A stretch of 32,984 nucleotides of DNA from NCBI GenBank assembly GCA_947491545.1, contig CANLJX010000019.1, forward strand, positions 1-32,984. Direction: 5' to 3'. The position numbers were made by a program, and so were the translations under genes. A model generated the notes under the pieces. That model searched no databases. It saw only the letters and a list, made by a program, of their open reading frames with translations, and was not told where the DNA came from. This document shows positions 1-9,503 of this stretch, in pieces (position 1 is the stretch's first letter; each line of letters starts with the position of its first letter). This DNA is from Deltaproteobacteria bacterium (GTDB lineage: Bacteria; Bdellovibrionota_C; UBA2361; OMII01).

Positions 1-1770
1 CTCCTAGAGGCGACCGTGCTGGTGGTGGTGTTGATCGTTGAGCGCCGGCGCCTCACGTGGCGCGCCTCCGGCAGGCCGAAAGCCGCCGTCTTCGGAGACC
101 TCGTGTTCCTCGCCTTGGCCCTGGGCGTCTCGTATGCACTCTTCTTGCCACACGTGTACCAAGAGGGCGCCGAGCTGTATCGGAGTGCCTTGTACTGGGA
201 TTTCACGGCGCACTATCCGATCGTGCAGAACTTCGTCTTTGGAGACAATTTCCCGGCGCAAGACGAGACAGCTGCTGGGTTGCCGCTCTTGTACCACTTC
301 TACGGCGACCTGCAGGTCGCTCTCGCCAGCGCTCTGGGAACGCCGCTTGCCGAATCCTTTCTTTGGGTCTCCGCTCTCTCGCTAGCCAGCTTGCTGGTGC
401 TTGTCAGGGAGTTTGCAAAGGATCTCTTCAGGAGCGAAACCGCGGCCTGGTCAGCGGCAGCCTTCATTGTCACCTCAAGCAACATTCGGTGGGTCTTCGA
501 CCTCGTGGGAAATGCTTGCCGTCCCGAGACTCTCGCGCCGCTGGAGGGGTATGTCCACGCAGCCCGCCACGGCATCGCAAAGTGCTCGTTTGGCGACTTC
601 AACGTGACCATGTTCAACCTATTCTACCTCGTCGAAGAGCGGCACGTGCTGTTCTCCTGCGCGTTGATCGTGCTGGCAGCGATGCTGCTCCGCGCGTTGC
701 CCACGATGACGGTAGTCAGGGGCGCAACGCTCGGAGTTCTCTTTGCGCTCTTCTGCAGATGGAACATCTTCTTGCTGCCGATTCTCCTGCTGCTCTTGCT
801 GCCTGGCGTCTTTCGTCAGGGGAGCCGTGTGGCATCTGTGGCAGCGATGGCTATCTTACTATGTATCTGCGCTGTGCAAGCGGCGGCTGTGCGCGAGGTG
901 GTGACTAGCTCGCCGTGGTTCGAGGCCAGCGGCACAATTCCAAGCCTCAATTTCAACTTCGCTACAGAGGACTACACGCAGACGATAACGCTCCGCCGCT
1001 TTGTTGAGTACTATGCATTCTCGATCGGTCCCACGGTGCTGTGCGCGTTGCTTGGGATGGCAGTGCTCTTCCGCGGTGATAGGCGAACATTCTGGCTGAT
1101 CGGCCCGATGTTGATAGGCACGTTCCTCCTTATCAATACAGTCCAGGCGTTGCCACAGAGTATCTTTGAGAACCACAAGTGGGTTAAGCCCTGGCAGGCG
1201 GTCCTTAATGTGATCGCAGCTGCTCCCATAGCGCTCCTCTGCCGCCGGTTTTCGTTTCCGCGGTTGCTAGGCGTGTTCACGCTGGTTAGCGCGATGACCC
1301 TCTCCGGAATCGCGGAAGCTCTTCCGTACTTCACGAAAGAGGGCGCAAAGAGAGTAGCGGAGTACCCTTCGCCACTAATCGAGGAGATTAGGGCAAAGAC
1401 GAGGCCAGATGCCGTTTTTGCCACTAGCAATCCTCGCGAAGTGCTTCTCGCTGGGCGTCGGATCTACTTTCTCAACAATAAGGACATGGACGGAACGATC
1501 CCGCACCTGCGGGGGCTCAATTTTCGTTTCATAGCGCGAGAGAAGTCCCAGGGGCTCCTCTACAGTGCCCAGAACGCTAAACAGCTCTGCATGGTGGGGC
1601 AAAAGCTAGGCGTCTCGATAGTTGAGTTTTCGCCCGTTCAGCAGGAGAGCAACCTCTTCAGGCAGTTGAGCCAGCATACCATCATTCGGGCGACGCTGGA
1701 GCGAAAAGGAGCTGAGTTCGTCTTCGTGTCCCTCGATTTCTGCGGCGACATCGCCGCGACCCCCGGCTGA
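1..1770 (+). CDS. Polytopic membrane protein, possibly glycosyltransferase/mannosyltransferase-like; 5' end open at the window edge
   Basis: Long ORF, frame open to base 1; many hydrophobic segments followed by a soluble C-terminal region; no stop between base 1 and the GTG at 16. Confidence 0.7.
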   Translation, partial: LLEATVLVVVLIVERRRLTWRASGRPKAAVFGDLVFLALALGVSYALFLPHVYQEGAELYRSALYWDFTAHYPIVQNFVFGDNFPAQDETAAGLPLLYHFYGDLQVALASALGTPLAESFLWVSALSLASLLVLVREFAKDLFRSETAAWSAAAFIVTSSNIRWVFDLVGNACRPETLAPLEGYVHAARHGIAKCSFGDFNVTMFNLFYLVEERHVLFSCALIVLAAMLLRALPTMTVVRGATLGVLFALFCRWNIFLLPILLLLLLPGVFRQGSRVASVAAMAILLCICAVQAAAVREVVTSSPWFEASGTIPSLNFNFATEDYTQTITLRRFVEYYAFSIGPTVLCALLGMAVLFRGDRRTFWLIGPMLIGTFLLINTVQALPQSIFENHKWVKPWQAVLNVIAAAPIALLCRRFSFPRLLGVFTLVSAMTLSGIAEALPYFTKEGAKRVAEYPSPLIEEIRAKTRPDAVFATSNPREVLLAGRRIYFLNNKDMDGTIPHLRGLNFRFIAREKSQGLLYSAQNAKQLCMVGQKLGVSIVEFSPVQQESNLFRQLSQHTIIRATLERKGAEFVFVSLDFCGDIAATPG

Positions 1771-1814
1771 TCCCGCACTATGCGCCGCGGCTCGAAACGC
1801 GCTAAGGTGCACAG

Positions 1815-2825
1815 ATGGACACTCACGGCAGCTCAGCAACCAAGTTCTTTTTCGAGCTCACCCCCGAAAAGATTTTGGAGTCGGTAGAACGCCTAGGTAC
1901 CCGCTGCACTGGACGAGTGCTTGCGCTCAACAGCATGGAGAACCGCGTCTACGAAGCCGAGCTCGACATGGATCTCGGGCCGGAGTCAGGGCGTTGGGAC
2001 GCCTTCGTAGTTGTGAAGTTCTATCGGCCTGGCAGATGGACTCGAGAGCAGATTCTTGAAGAGCACCAGTTTCTAAGCGAGTGCCGAGAGGCAGAGCTTC
2101 CAGTTGTTGCCCCATTGCAGTTTCCGGATGGCTCAACGCTGTGTGAGGTTCCGGGAGCTGGGATCTTCTTTGCGGCTTTCCCGAAAGTGGGAGGCCGACT
2201 CTTGGATGAGATGTCTCCAGAGGAGCTGCGCCGCGTCGGGCGGCTGCTCGGGAGGCTGCATGCAATTGCCTCAGCCAGCAGGTTCAAGCACCGGCTGAAG
2301 CTCACTGTCGAGAGCTACGGCCGGCAGAACGTCGATTTTCTGCGCAGGGAGAAGCTGCTCCCTGCCTCCGTAGAGACGCACTACGTGTCGCTCGCTGAGC
2401 GTATCTTTGATCTCGCGGGCCCATGGCTGGCGCAAACTCCGACACAGCGCATTCACGGCGATTGCCACGTAGGGAACATCCTGTGGAGCGGGAATTCTTG
2501 CACGCTAGTCGACTTTGATGACTGCCTAGATGGTCCGTGTGTGCAGGATCTCTGGCTCCTGACGCCTGGCCGAGATGAGCAAACGTACCGGAACCGGGAG
2601 CTTCTCCTGGAAGGGTACGACATGATGCGAGAGTTTGACCGGACCTCCCTGCGGCTGGTTGAGCCTTTGCGAGCCCTGCGCATGATCAACTTCACCACGT
2701 GGATAGCCAAGCGTTTCGAAGACCCCGCTTTCAAACGGGTTTTTGTCGATTACGGCTCGGAGCGCTATTGGCGCGAGCAGCTCATTGCCCTCCAGGAGGT
2801 AGCAGAGAGCCTGGGGCTGGCCTAG
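1815..2825 (+). CDS. srkA: Stress response kinase A (YihE/RdoA-type Ser/Thr kinase, APH fold)
   Basis: Protein carries HGDCHVGNILW and LVDFDDCLDGPCVQDLWLL (catalytic loop and metal-binding Asp) and an SrkA-like N-terminus. Confidence 0.88.
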   Translation: MDTHGSSATKFFFELTPEKILESVERLGTRCTGRVLALNSMENRVYEAELDMDLGPESGRWDAFVVVKFYRPGRWTREQILEEHQFLSECREAELPVVAPLQFPDGSTLCEVPGAGIFFAAFPKVGGRLLDEMSPEELRRVGRLLGRLHAIASASRFKHRLKLTVESYGRQNVDFLRREKLLPASVETHYVSLAERIFDLAGPWLAQTPTQRIHGDCHVGNILWSGNSCTLVDFDDCLDGPCVQDLWLLTPGRDEQTYRNRELLLEGYDMMREFDRTSLRLVEPLRALRMINFTTWIAKRFEDPAFKRVFVDYGSERYWREQLIALQEVAESLGLA

Positions 2826-2854
2826 CTGGGGTGTCGTGGCTCCAGCGCGGTATA

Positions 2855-2898
2855 GAGGCCCCCTTAAAGGCCTCCCAAACACCGCTTTTTGTGCGGTG
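2855..2898. repeat. Two adjacent inverted repeats in the srkA-hemolysin intergenic region (GAGGCC/GGCCTC 2855-2874; CACCGC/GCGGTG 2880-2898)
   Basis: Perfect 6-bp stems read directly; no clean T-tract after either on the + strand. Confidence 0.4.
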
Positions 2899-2938
2899 AA
2901 AAGGGCTGCGGTATCAGCTATAGTCCCTCAGGCACCCT

Positions 2939-4276
2939 ATGGTCGTTGGAATCCTGCTGCTCATTATACTCATAGCTGTCAACGCGTTCTTCGTCGCTGC
3001 TGAGTTCGCAATAGTCAAAGTTCGCTACTCCGCAGTTGAAGCAGATGCCGCCGCTGGGCGCTCTATCGCGCAGACATCGCAAAAGATGTTGGACCGTCTC
3101 GATGCCTACCTCTCAGCGGCACAGATCGGGATTACGCTGGCGAGCCTGGCGCTGGGATGGGTCGGAGAGCCGATAGTTGCCGACATCCTTAAAGCCGGGA
3201 TGCAGTTTCTTGGCCTCCCCATCAGCGATCTCCTTGCCCACCAGATCGCGGTGCCGCTCGGGTTTTTAATCATCACCATCCTTCACCTTGTTTTCGGCGA
3301 AGCCGTGCCGAAGTACGCAGCGATCTACTACCCACAAGAGCTGACCTACGTCTGCGCGACGCCGCTGCGTCTATTTGCTTCCATGACGGCGCCGCTCGTG
3401 TGGCTCATCAACAGCCTTACCTGGCTAGTTCTGACCCCGTTTGGTATTCGCATAGAAGCAGAGGGAGAGACGCACACGGAGGAAGAGCTGCGGCTCCTGC
3501 TCGCTGAGAGCGCGCGCAGTGGCGAACTTGGATCGATCCAAAAGACGGAGCACGAGCTGATCGAAAAAGTGTTCAGCTTTGACGAGCGGCTCGTTCGTCA
3601 GATTATGGTTCCGCGTCCGCAGATGGCGTGCGTGGCTCTGGAATCAGACACTCAGCAGGTGCTGGACGTTGCAGCGAAGGAAGGATACTCCCGCATGCCG
3701 GTATTCTCTGGGACTCGCGACAACATCGTTGGAATTGTTCACTCCAAGGAGCTGCTGCGGCGTGTCATGGAGAAGCAGCCGTTCAAGCTAGCCGACATCA
3801 TGCGGCCAGCGTATTTCGTTCCAGAGACCAAGAAGGTTCGGGTGCTGCTGCGTGAGCTGCAGAGCAAGCGGAACCACATGGCTATCGTTGTAGACGAGTT
3901 CGGGGTCACATCAGGTCTTGTGACGCTTGAGGATATCGTTGAGGAGCTCGTAGGAGAGATTCAAGATGAGTACGACGACGAGCGGCCGGCTGTCGAGCAG
4001 CGCAAGCCTGGCGAGTATATTGTCAACGCACATGCCTCGATACTCGACGTGAGTGGATTGCTGCCGAAGCGCTTGCCCGAGTCGGCGGAGTACTCGACGG
4101 TCGCCGGGCTGCTGAATGTTCTCTTTAGCGGGATTCCGGAGGTCGGGCAGTCGATCAAAGATAGCGGGTACGAGTTCAGGATCGTCAAGCGATCGCGCGG
4201 CAGCGTCGATACGGTGCTTTTAAAGCTCATTCCGGAAGAATCCGAGGCTGATGCAGAGGATAGTGCCTCTAGTTGA
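2939..4276 (+). CDS. Hemolysin/CorC-family membrane protein (DUF21 + CBS pair + CorC_HlyC domain)
   Basis: N-terminal hydrophobic DUF21-like region, RQIMVPRPQM CBS region, AIVVDEFGVTSGLVTLEDIVEELVGEIQDEYD motif. Confidence 0.92.
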   Translation: MVVGILLLIILIAVNAFFVAAEFAIVKVRYSAVEADAAAGRSIAQTSQKMLDRLDAYLSAAQIGITLASLALGWVGEPIVADILKAGMQFLGLPISDLLAHQIAVPLGFLIITILHLVFGEAVPKYAAIYYPQELTYVCATPLRLFASMTAPLVWLINSLTWLVLTPFGIRIEAEGETHTEEELRLLLAESARSGELGSIQKTEHELIEKVFSFDERLVRQIMVPRPQMACVALESDTQQVLDVAAKEGYSRMPVFSGTRDNIVGIVHSKELLRRVMEKQPFKLADIMRPAYFVPETKKVRVLLRELQSKRNHMAIVVDEFGVTSGLVTLEDIVEELVGEIQDEYDDERPAVEQRKPGEYIVNAHASILDVSGLLPKRLPESAEYSTVAGLLNVLFSGIPEVGQSIKDSGYEFRIVKRSRGSVDTVLLKLIPEESEADAEDSASS

Positions 4277-4330
4277 GCTGCCATGTCGCCTGGGCTAGAC
4301 TCCTGAGCATTGACGAAGTGGAGCAACCCA

Positions 4331-4765
4331 ATGGGACAGGCAATTGTGGCACCGCATATTAGGCTCGAAGACTTTGAAAAGTTTCACGTTCGGCAGAGGG
4401 TCCGGAAGAGCCCGCCAGTGACGTTGCGTGAGATATTCATCACCCTTTCGGTCTCACTGGCCTGTGCCCCCTTCTTTTTCGCGACGTTCTTCCTGATACC
4501 CATGATGGGCCAGATCACCGTGGGACTCGCCGCACTGCTCACAGCCCTCTACCTCTGGTTCCGACGCTCAGTGATCGTTGCGGCAGTAGCGATTACTGGC
4601 TCTGCGATTTTCTCCGGCCTGATGTTCGGGTTCATCCAGTCGGTCAAGACCCGGCTTGATGTCCCTCTGTTTATTCTTATCGCCCTTGGTATTCCTGTGA
4701 CTGCGATGTACTGCATCTTCATAGCTGGGCGGATCTGGGTTCTTCGTGGAGGAGTAGACGAGTGA
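4331..4765 (+). CDS. Small multi-pass membrane protein of unknown function
   Basis: ORF with about four hydrophobic segments; stop overlaps the start of the next gene (TGATG). ORF track starts at a TTG (4310); ATG at 4331 preferred. Confidence 0.65.
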   Translation: MGQAIVAPHIRLEDFEKFHVRQRVRKSPPVTLREIFITLSVSLACAPFFFATFFLIPMMGQITVGLAALLTALYLWFRRSVIVAAVAITGSAIFSGLMFGFIQSVKTRLDVPLFILIALGIPVTAMYCIFIAGRIWVLRGGVDE

Positions 4766-5106
4766 TGAAACGACTTTTGGCAGCTGTGATTACGCTCTTG
4801 CTCTCGGCAGCCCCGACTGTGGCGGAGGATGCATACACGTTTAAGGTAACAGGGGTTGTGCGCGCTCTCCCCGGAGAGGGTCGAGCAGCGAATGAGATCC
4901 TGGTCAAGCACGAGGAGATTCCAGACTACCGAGACTCATCCGGGGAGGTGGTTGGGATGATGGCTATGACGATGCCGTTTTACCTTGCTCCCGAAGTGTC
5001 GTTGAAGGGCATAGCAGAAGGAGACGCTGTCGAGCTGGTGGTCGAGCAGCGCCTAAAGCCGAAGTACACAGAGCAGGTCACCTCTATAACTAAGCTCGCC
5101 AAGTAG
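4765..5106 (+). CDS. CusF-like copper-binding periplasmic protein
   Basis: Signal peptide (MKRLLAAVITLLLSAAPTVAEDA), GVVRALP, VKHEEIPDY, MAMTMPF motif typical of CusF/copper-binding family (PF11604-like). Confidence 0.8.
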   Translation: MKRLLAAVITLLLSAAPTVAEDAYTFKVTGVVRALPGEGRAANEILVKHEEIPDYRDSSGEVVGMMAMTMPFYLAPEVSLKGIAEGDAVELVVEQRLKPKYTEQVTSITKLAK

Positions 5107-5114
5107 AGTCATTC

Positions 5115-5897
5115 ATGGCGCTTCGGGGTCGATTTCGAGTCAAGAGCACGCTCGTCGCGGGCTCGCTCTGCTCGCTTCTGCTTCTAGGTTGCCCGACGCC
5201 GAGCAAGTTTAAGCAGCCAGCGCGCCCCGACGGAAAGTATCTCGTGCACGTCGTGTCGGCGCAGGGCGAGACTCTGGCCCAGATCAGTGAGTGGTACGCA
5301 GATGGAGCCAAGACCCAGAAAGCTATTGCTGCCGCGAATGGAGGCAGAGACCTGAGCGATCTGAAACTGGGGGACCGAGTCTTAATACCGTTCTCGGTAG
5401 TAAAGAAGCTCGAGCCCCTCGGGCCTGGCTTGCCGCGGCCCGAAAAGAGTGACGAAGCTGCTGACCTTGCGCCGGCCGACGAGGGGGCTGCAGCGGGTGG
5501 GGCCTTAGACGACGATTTCGTGGATCTTCCTGAAGGGTCGGCAACGCCGGCGGCTGCTACGGCTACGCCAGCAGGCGCTAGCGCAAAGCGACCGAGCCCG
5601 CCCGACCGACCGGTAGCGCCTAAGCCGCAGAGCCGCCCAGAGACTCAGCAGCCCAAAAGAGCTCTCGACCCGCTTGAGGAGCTGGCAGCGAGCGCCGAGA
5701 AGGCGCAGCGCAGTCAACCTGCAGGAGTGCCAGTCGGGGTGCAATCGCAAGCTGTCGACCACGAGACTTTCGATGAGGCGCCAGGAGCTGCGAGTCAGCC
5801 CGAGCCCCCACGCGAGCACGCAGCTCCCGCTGAAGCAGACCGAGCAACCGACGGTGATGTAGAGGAGTTGCGCCGAGAGTTGGGGCTAGCCCAGTAG
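5115..5897 (+). CDS. LysM-domain lipoprotein with Ala/Pro-rich C-terminus
   Basis: Lipobox LLLLGC near N-terminus; LysM-like YLVHVVSAQGETLAQISEWYADGAKTQKAIAAANGGRDLSDLKLGDRVLIP. Confidence 0.8.
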   Translation: MALRGRFRVKSTLVAGSLCSLLLLGCPTPSKFKQPARPDGKYLVHVVSAQGETLAQISEWYADGAKTQKAIAAANGGRDLSDLKLGDRVLIPFSVVKKLEPLGPGLPRPEKSDEAADLAPADEGAAAGGALDDDFVDLPEGSATPAAATATPAGASAKRPSPPDRPVAPKPQSRPETQQPKRALDPLEELAASAEKAQRSQPAGVPVGVQSQAVDHETFDEAPGAASQPEPPREHAAPAEADRATDGDVEELRRELGLAQ

Positions 5898-5899
5898 CT

Positions 5900-6115
5900 C
5901 TACCCGTGGCAGGAGGAGTCCGCAGAGTGCTTGCCCGATCCGCACGAAGCGCACGAGCAGTCGCCCGTTGCGCAGGCGCACTCGCTCGCTGCTTTGCCGC
6001 ATGAACATGCTGTAGCCGAATCTCCTTCCTGCCGGACCTGGCAGCCGCCACCGAACATCGAGCAAGCCGATATAGACATAGTGCACACGAGAGCTAAAGC
6101 GATGCGGATAATCAT
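5900..6115 (-). CDS. Small cysteine-rich (metallothionein-like) lipoprotein, 71 aa
   Basis: ATG at 6115 preceded by AGAGGA at good spacing; signal peptide MIIRIALALVCTMSISAC with lipobox; mature 54 aa has 10 Cys including CxC and CxxC motifs. Stop is 2 nt from the stop of the convergent LysM gene. Confidence 0.65.
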   Translation of the reverse strand: MIIRIALALVCTMSISACSMFGGGCQVRQEGDSATACSCGKAASECACATGDCSCASCGSGKHSADSSCHG

Positions 6116-6290
6116 AGGTGGCGTTCCTCTACGCAAAGACGAGCTATGGCAGGCAGCTCTTTCTAGTATTCACCGCCTAGAGCGGATCGACAAGGGAGAT
6201 GTGCTGTCGAGTCGGCCTCTTCCGCTAATGCCGAAGCAATACTATGCTTCAGTGGCTCAAATAGAACAGAGAAACCTCTTCGGAGCCGCC

Positions 6291-7331
6291 ATGAAAGCCC
6301 AAGCATACGCCGCACTAAGTGCCACGACTCCCCTAGAGCCATTCGAGCTTCAGCGCAGAGACGTGCGCCCAAGCGACGTGCTCATTGAAATCCTCTACTG
6401 CGGCGTCTGTCATTCCGACATTCACCAAGCCCGCGGAGAGTGGGGCAATTCGGTTTATCCGATGGTGCCAGGGCATGAGATCGTCGGTCGAGTAGCCAAA
6501 GTGGGTGGCAGCGCCAAGAAGTTCTCGGTCGGAGACCTGGTGGGAGTCGGCTGCATGGTAGACTCGTGCCGCGCCTGCCCGAGCTGCAAGGGAGGCGAGG
6601 AGCAGTACTGCGGAGGGCACCTCTCGCTCACCTACAACAGCACCGAGCAGGATCAGAAGACCCCCACACACGGCGGGTATTCATCGCACATAGTGGTGGA
6701 CGAAAGCTTCGTCTTGCGAGTCGATCCGAAGCTTGATCTGAGAGCTGTTGCGCCGCTGCTCTGCGCCGGCATAACGACGTACTCGCCACTGAAGCATTGG
6801 AAGATTGGCGAGGGGCACAAGGTTGGTGTCTTGGGCCTTGGCGGACTGGGGCACATGGCGGTCAAGTTCGCCGTGGCCTTTGGGGCTGAAGTCACGGTGA
6901 TTAGCACGTCTCGCTCGAAAGAGGCGGATGCGCGGCGCTTAGGTGCACACCATTTCCTGCTTTCCACAGAGCAGGACCAAGTGGCGAAAGCGTCGTGCCG
7001 CTTCGACTTCGTGCTCGACACAGTTTCGGGCAGCCACGACCTGAACGCAGTGCTCGGCATGATTAAGCTCAACGGAAATCTTGTGCTAGTTGGTGTTCCG
7101 ACGGAGGCGCCGCCGATTCATCCGTTCTCGATTATCATGCCGCGGCGCTCGGTCTCAGGGTCCGCTATAGGAGGCATCCGGGAGACCCAAGAGATGCTGG
7201 ACTTCTGTGCTTCGAGAGACATCGTGTCTGACGTTGAAATGATCCGAATGTCGCAAATAAATGAGGCCTATGAGCGTGTGCTCAAGGGGGATGTAAGGTA
7301 CCGCTTCGTGATTGATGTGGCGGCGCGCTAG
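6291..7331 (+). CDS. Zinc-dependent NAD(P)-dependent alcohol dehydrogenase (CAD/YahK type)
   Basis: GVCHSD, VPGHEIVG, CRACPSCKGGEEQYC structural zinc site, LLCAGITTYSPL, GLGGLGHMAVKFA Rossmann motif. Start set at ATG 6291, not the ORF-track start 5931. Confidence 0.93.
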   Translation: MKAQAYAALSATTPLEPFELQRRDVRPSDVLIEILYCGVCHSDIHQARGEWGNSVYPMVPGHEIVGRVAKVGGSAKKFSVGDLVGVGCMVDSCRACPSCKGGEEQYCGGHLSLTYNSTEQDQKTPTHGGYSSHIVVDESFVLRVDPKLDLRAVAPLLCAGITTYSPLKHWKIGEGHKVGVLGLGGLGHMAVKFAVAFGAEVTVISTSRSKEADARRLGAHHFLLSTEQDQVAKASCRFDFVLDTVSGSHDLNAVLGMIKLNGNLVLVGVPTEAPPIHPFSIIMPRRSVSGSAIGGIRETQEMLDFCASRDIVSDVEMIRMSQINEAYERVLKGDVRYRFVIDVAAR

Positions 7332-7515
7332 CAAGCATGTTCGTGTAGTTCACAGGCTAGAAAATCCTCTGGTCGTGACTACCCTTGCGACCTGAATCGC
7401 TGTGAAAAGTTAGAGAGCATCCTCTATTTGCTATCCAAGCGGACTATTACCGACGGATAGCGACACTCGGCGACATTCTTTAAGAATTCGAAATTGTCGA
7501 TACTTAAGCAGTCGC

Positions 7516-7532
7516 GCGGCTTCAAAAGCCGC
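7516..7532 (+). promoter_or_regulatory. Hairpin GCGGCTT-CAA-AAGCCGC directly upstream of the ORF at 7543
   Basis: Perfect 7-bp inverted repeat ending 10 nt before the ATG. Confidence 0.4.
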
Positions 7533-7542
7533 CTACAAGCTT

Positions 7543-9438
7543 ATGAAAGAATTTTTCAGTAAACACGCGCGCGGCGAGGACTTCATGAAAGACCCTCGCC
7601 TTGCGGCTAGTGGCGTTCTCGTCGACGTTGTCAAAGCCTTGCCCCTTTCCCAGCATCCGACCGTTCAGGTTGTGCAAGCTCGTTTGCGTGGAAAGGGTGT
7701 AACAGGTGTTGAGTTGGCCCTAACGATCATGACGCCCGACTTGGAGAAGTCGGTTGTTGAAGTGCAAGTGAAGCCAGAAGCTCGTGAGGTCATCAAGGAG
7801 TTCTTTGACAGGCAGGCTATCCGAGAGGCCTCTCCCGAAACTAACCTGCCGAGGCTGTCGCCGCTTTCCAAACTGCTGGAGATGGCCGAAGACGTAACGA
7901 ACCGGGTAGCTGAGCGTAGCGACTTGAAGGGAGCATCTACCGCACACACCCAGGCTCTCGGAGACGCGATAGGTATCGCTACAATACTCAATGACGAGGC
8001 AAGAGCATTTGCGTTAGCAGTAAAACTAAAAACCGCATTGGGTTTTGATGGGGACTCGCCCGTAAGTCCGCGCTGTTTCTTGAACGCAATCGCTCCAGCG
8101 ATTCGAGCGGCGCTGGCCACTGATCAGATGGAATCCCTCGACGCTGTTGTTTCGACCGTACTTCCGAAAAATTATAAGTTCCTCGATGTGCTGTCGCCTG
8201 AAGCCGATCTCTCGCGATTTGCGATAGCGATTCGTGAGTTCATGGAGGATCGGGGGGAGGATGAAATAGTCGCTTTTCTTGATCAATTCTCCAGCCCGAA
8301 CGTCAGCCTTCGAATCCTCAACGAAGTGGTTGATTCTTGTGTAACAAGAGGTTCGGCGAGGTCGATAAATACCTGCTCCCAAGTGGTTCGTGCGATCTTG
8401 CCGGAGTGTAAAGACGCAACGCTCTTCGTGAACGAAGCAGGCATTAGGCTTCGTGCCTTTGAGGCTGCCATGTCAAGTGATTGGGCGGCAGCGGAGAAGA
8501 CTCTAGACGATATGCCGCGTTGGTCGCGCTCCGATCCGCTCATCGGATGGCTTGCGGGATACGTAGTCGGTCTCAAAGTGCGATCGGACCATACTCTCGC
8601 GCCGGCGCCCGCGGTAAATCAGCTTAATACCCTCCTCCTTTCCGGTAATGATGACTACTTCGAGAAATCAGCTGCGCAGTTCGTTCGTGGCTTGGTGGCG
8701 GCGACTCAGGGGCGAAATGGTGAGACGAGTGAGCCTATTTTGCAGCGGATTGAGGACCAGCACGTTACCCTGGAAAAGATGCCGGCTTTCCTCAGCGCTA
8801 GGTTTGCGCATCAGCTCGTCGCAGCTAGCCGCTCCGCAAATGAGGCAAACATAGAGCTTTGCCTCAAGGACCTGGTCTGCACAGCTCAGGTGCTCGGTGA
8901 GGATGGAGATGCGCTACTGACGGCGATGTGTGAGGAACTGTTCTCAGATGTCACCATTCGTGACTTCGCGTTGCGCAACAAAATTGCTGCAACTATTGCA
9001 AGTGTGCTGCGTGACCCGACGAACGAAGGTAGGTTTGAGGGAACCCGACTGTTGGCTGGTTCAATACTCTTTGACGCTGGCTTCCCGAAGGCGGCGCTGA
9101 AAGCTCCACCAGCCCTCGTTATTGGCGAGAGTGGCAGGCTGGTGTGGCACATCAGAGCAATAGATGTCAGGAGCAGAGAGTTTGGTCGGGTGAGTGCTTT
9201 GAAGTTCGAGCAACTCGACCGCAGCGTGGATGCGCTCAAGACCTACACTGATTATCCCGCATCGGAGTGGGCTGCGGTGCTTGAAGAAGCTGCAGCAGTT
9301 GCAAAAGGGCTACCGATGGCGATGAAAGCGCTGAACCGAGCTATTAAGGCATCCACTGACTGGAGCCCCTCTGACGTAGCTCTTCTCAATGAAGCGGTCT
9401 GCTCTGGCTTGCTGCGCCGCGCAAAATCGGTGCGTTAA
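7543..9438 (+). CDS. Hypothetical protein, 631 aa, predicted all-alpha
   Basis: Long ATG ORF, no recognised motif; many amphipathic helical segments, possibly helical-repeat. Confidence 0.7.
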   Translation: MKEFFSKHARGEDFMKDPRLAASGVLVDVVKALPLSQHPTVQVVQARLRGKGVTGVELALTIMTPDLEKSVVEVQVKPEAREVIKEFFDRQAIREASPETNLPRLSPLSKLLEMAEDVTNRVAERSDLKGASTAHTQALGDAIGIATILNDEARAFALAVKLKTALGFDGDSPVSPRCFLNAIAPAIRAALATDQMESLDAVVSTVLPKNYKFLDVLSPEADLSRFAIAIREFMEDRGEDEIVAFLDQFSSPNVSLRILNEVVDSCVTRGSARSINTCSQVVRAILPECKDATLFVNEAGIRLRAFEAAMSSDWAAAEKTLDDMPRWSRSDPLIGWLAGYVVGLKVRSDHTLAPAPAVNQLNTLLLSGNDDYFEKSAAQFVRGLVAATQGRNGETSEPILQRIEDQHVTLEKMPAFLSARFAHQLVAASRSANEANIELCLKDLVCTAQVLGEDGDALLTAMCEELFSDVTIRDFALRNKIAATIASVLRDPTNEGRFEGTRLLAGSILFDAGFPKAALKAPPALVIGESGRLVWHIRAIDVRSREFGRVSALKFEQLDRSVDALKTYTDYPASEWAAVLEEAAAVAKGLPMAMKALNRAIKASTDWSPSDVALLNEAVCSGLLRRAKSVR

Positions 9439-9503
9439 GTCAGCGCAATAAGTCCTGATTTAGTTCCGGACAGCCGGAAAAGACTGGCCTAGGTTTGGGT
9501 GAT

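Noticed and set aside
5931-6290. N-terminal 120-codon extension of the alcohol dehydrogenase ORF
   Set aside because: Not dehydrogenase-like; overlaps the minus-strand Cys-rich lipoprotein; the family starts at MKAQAYAAL (6291).
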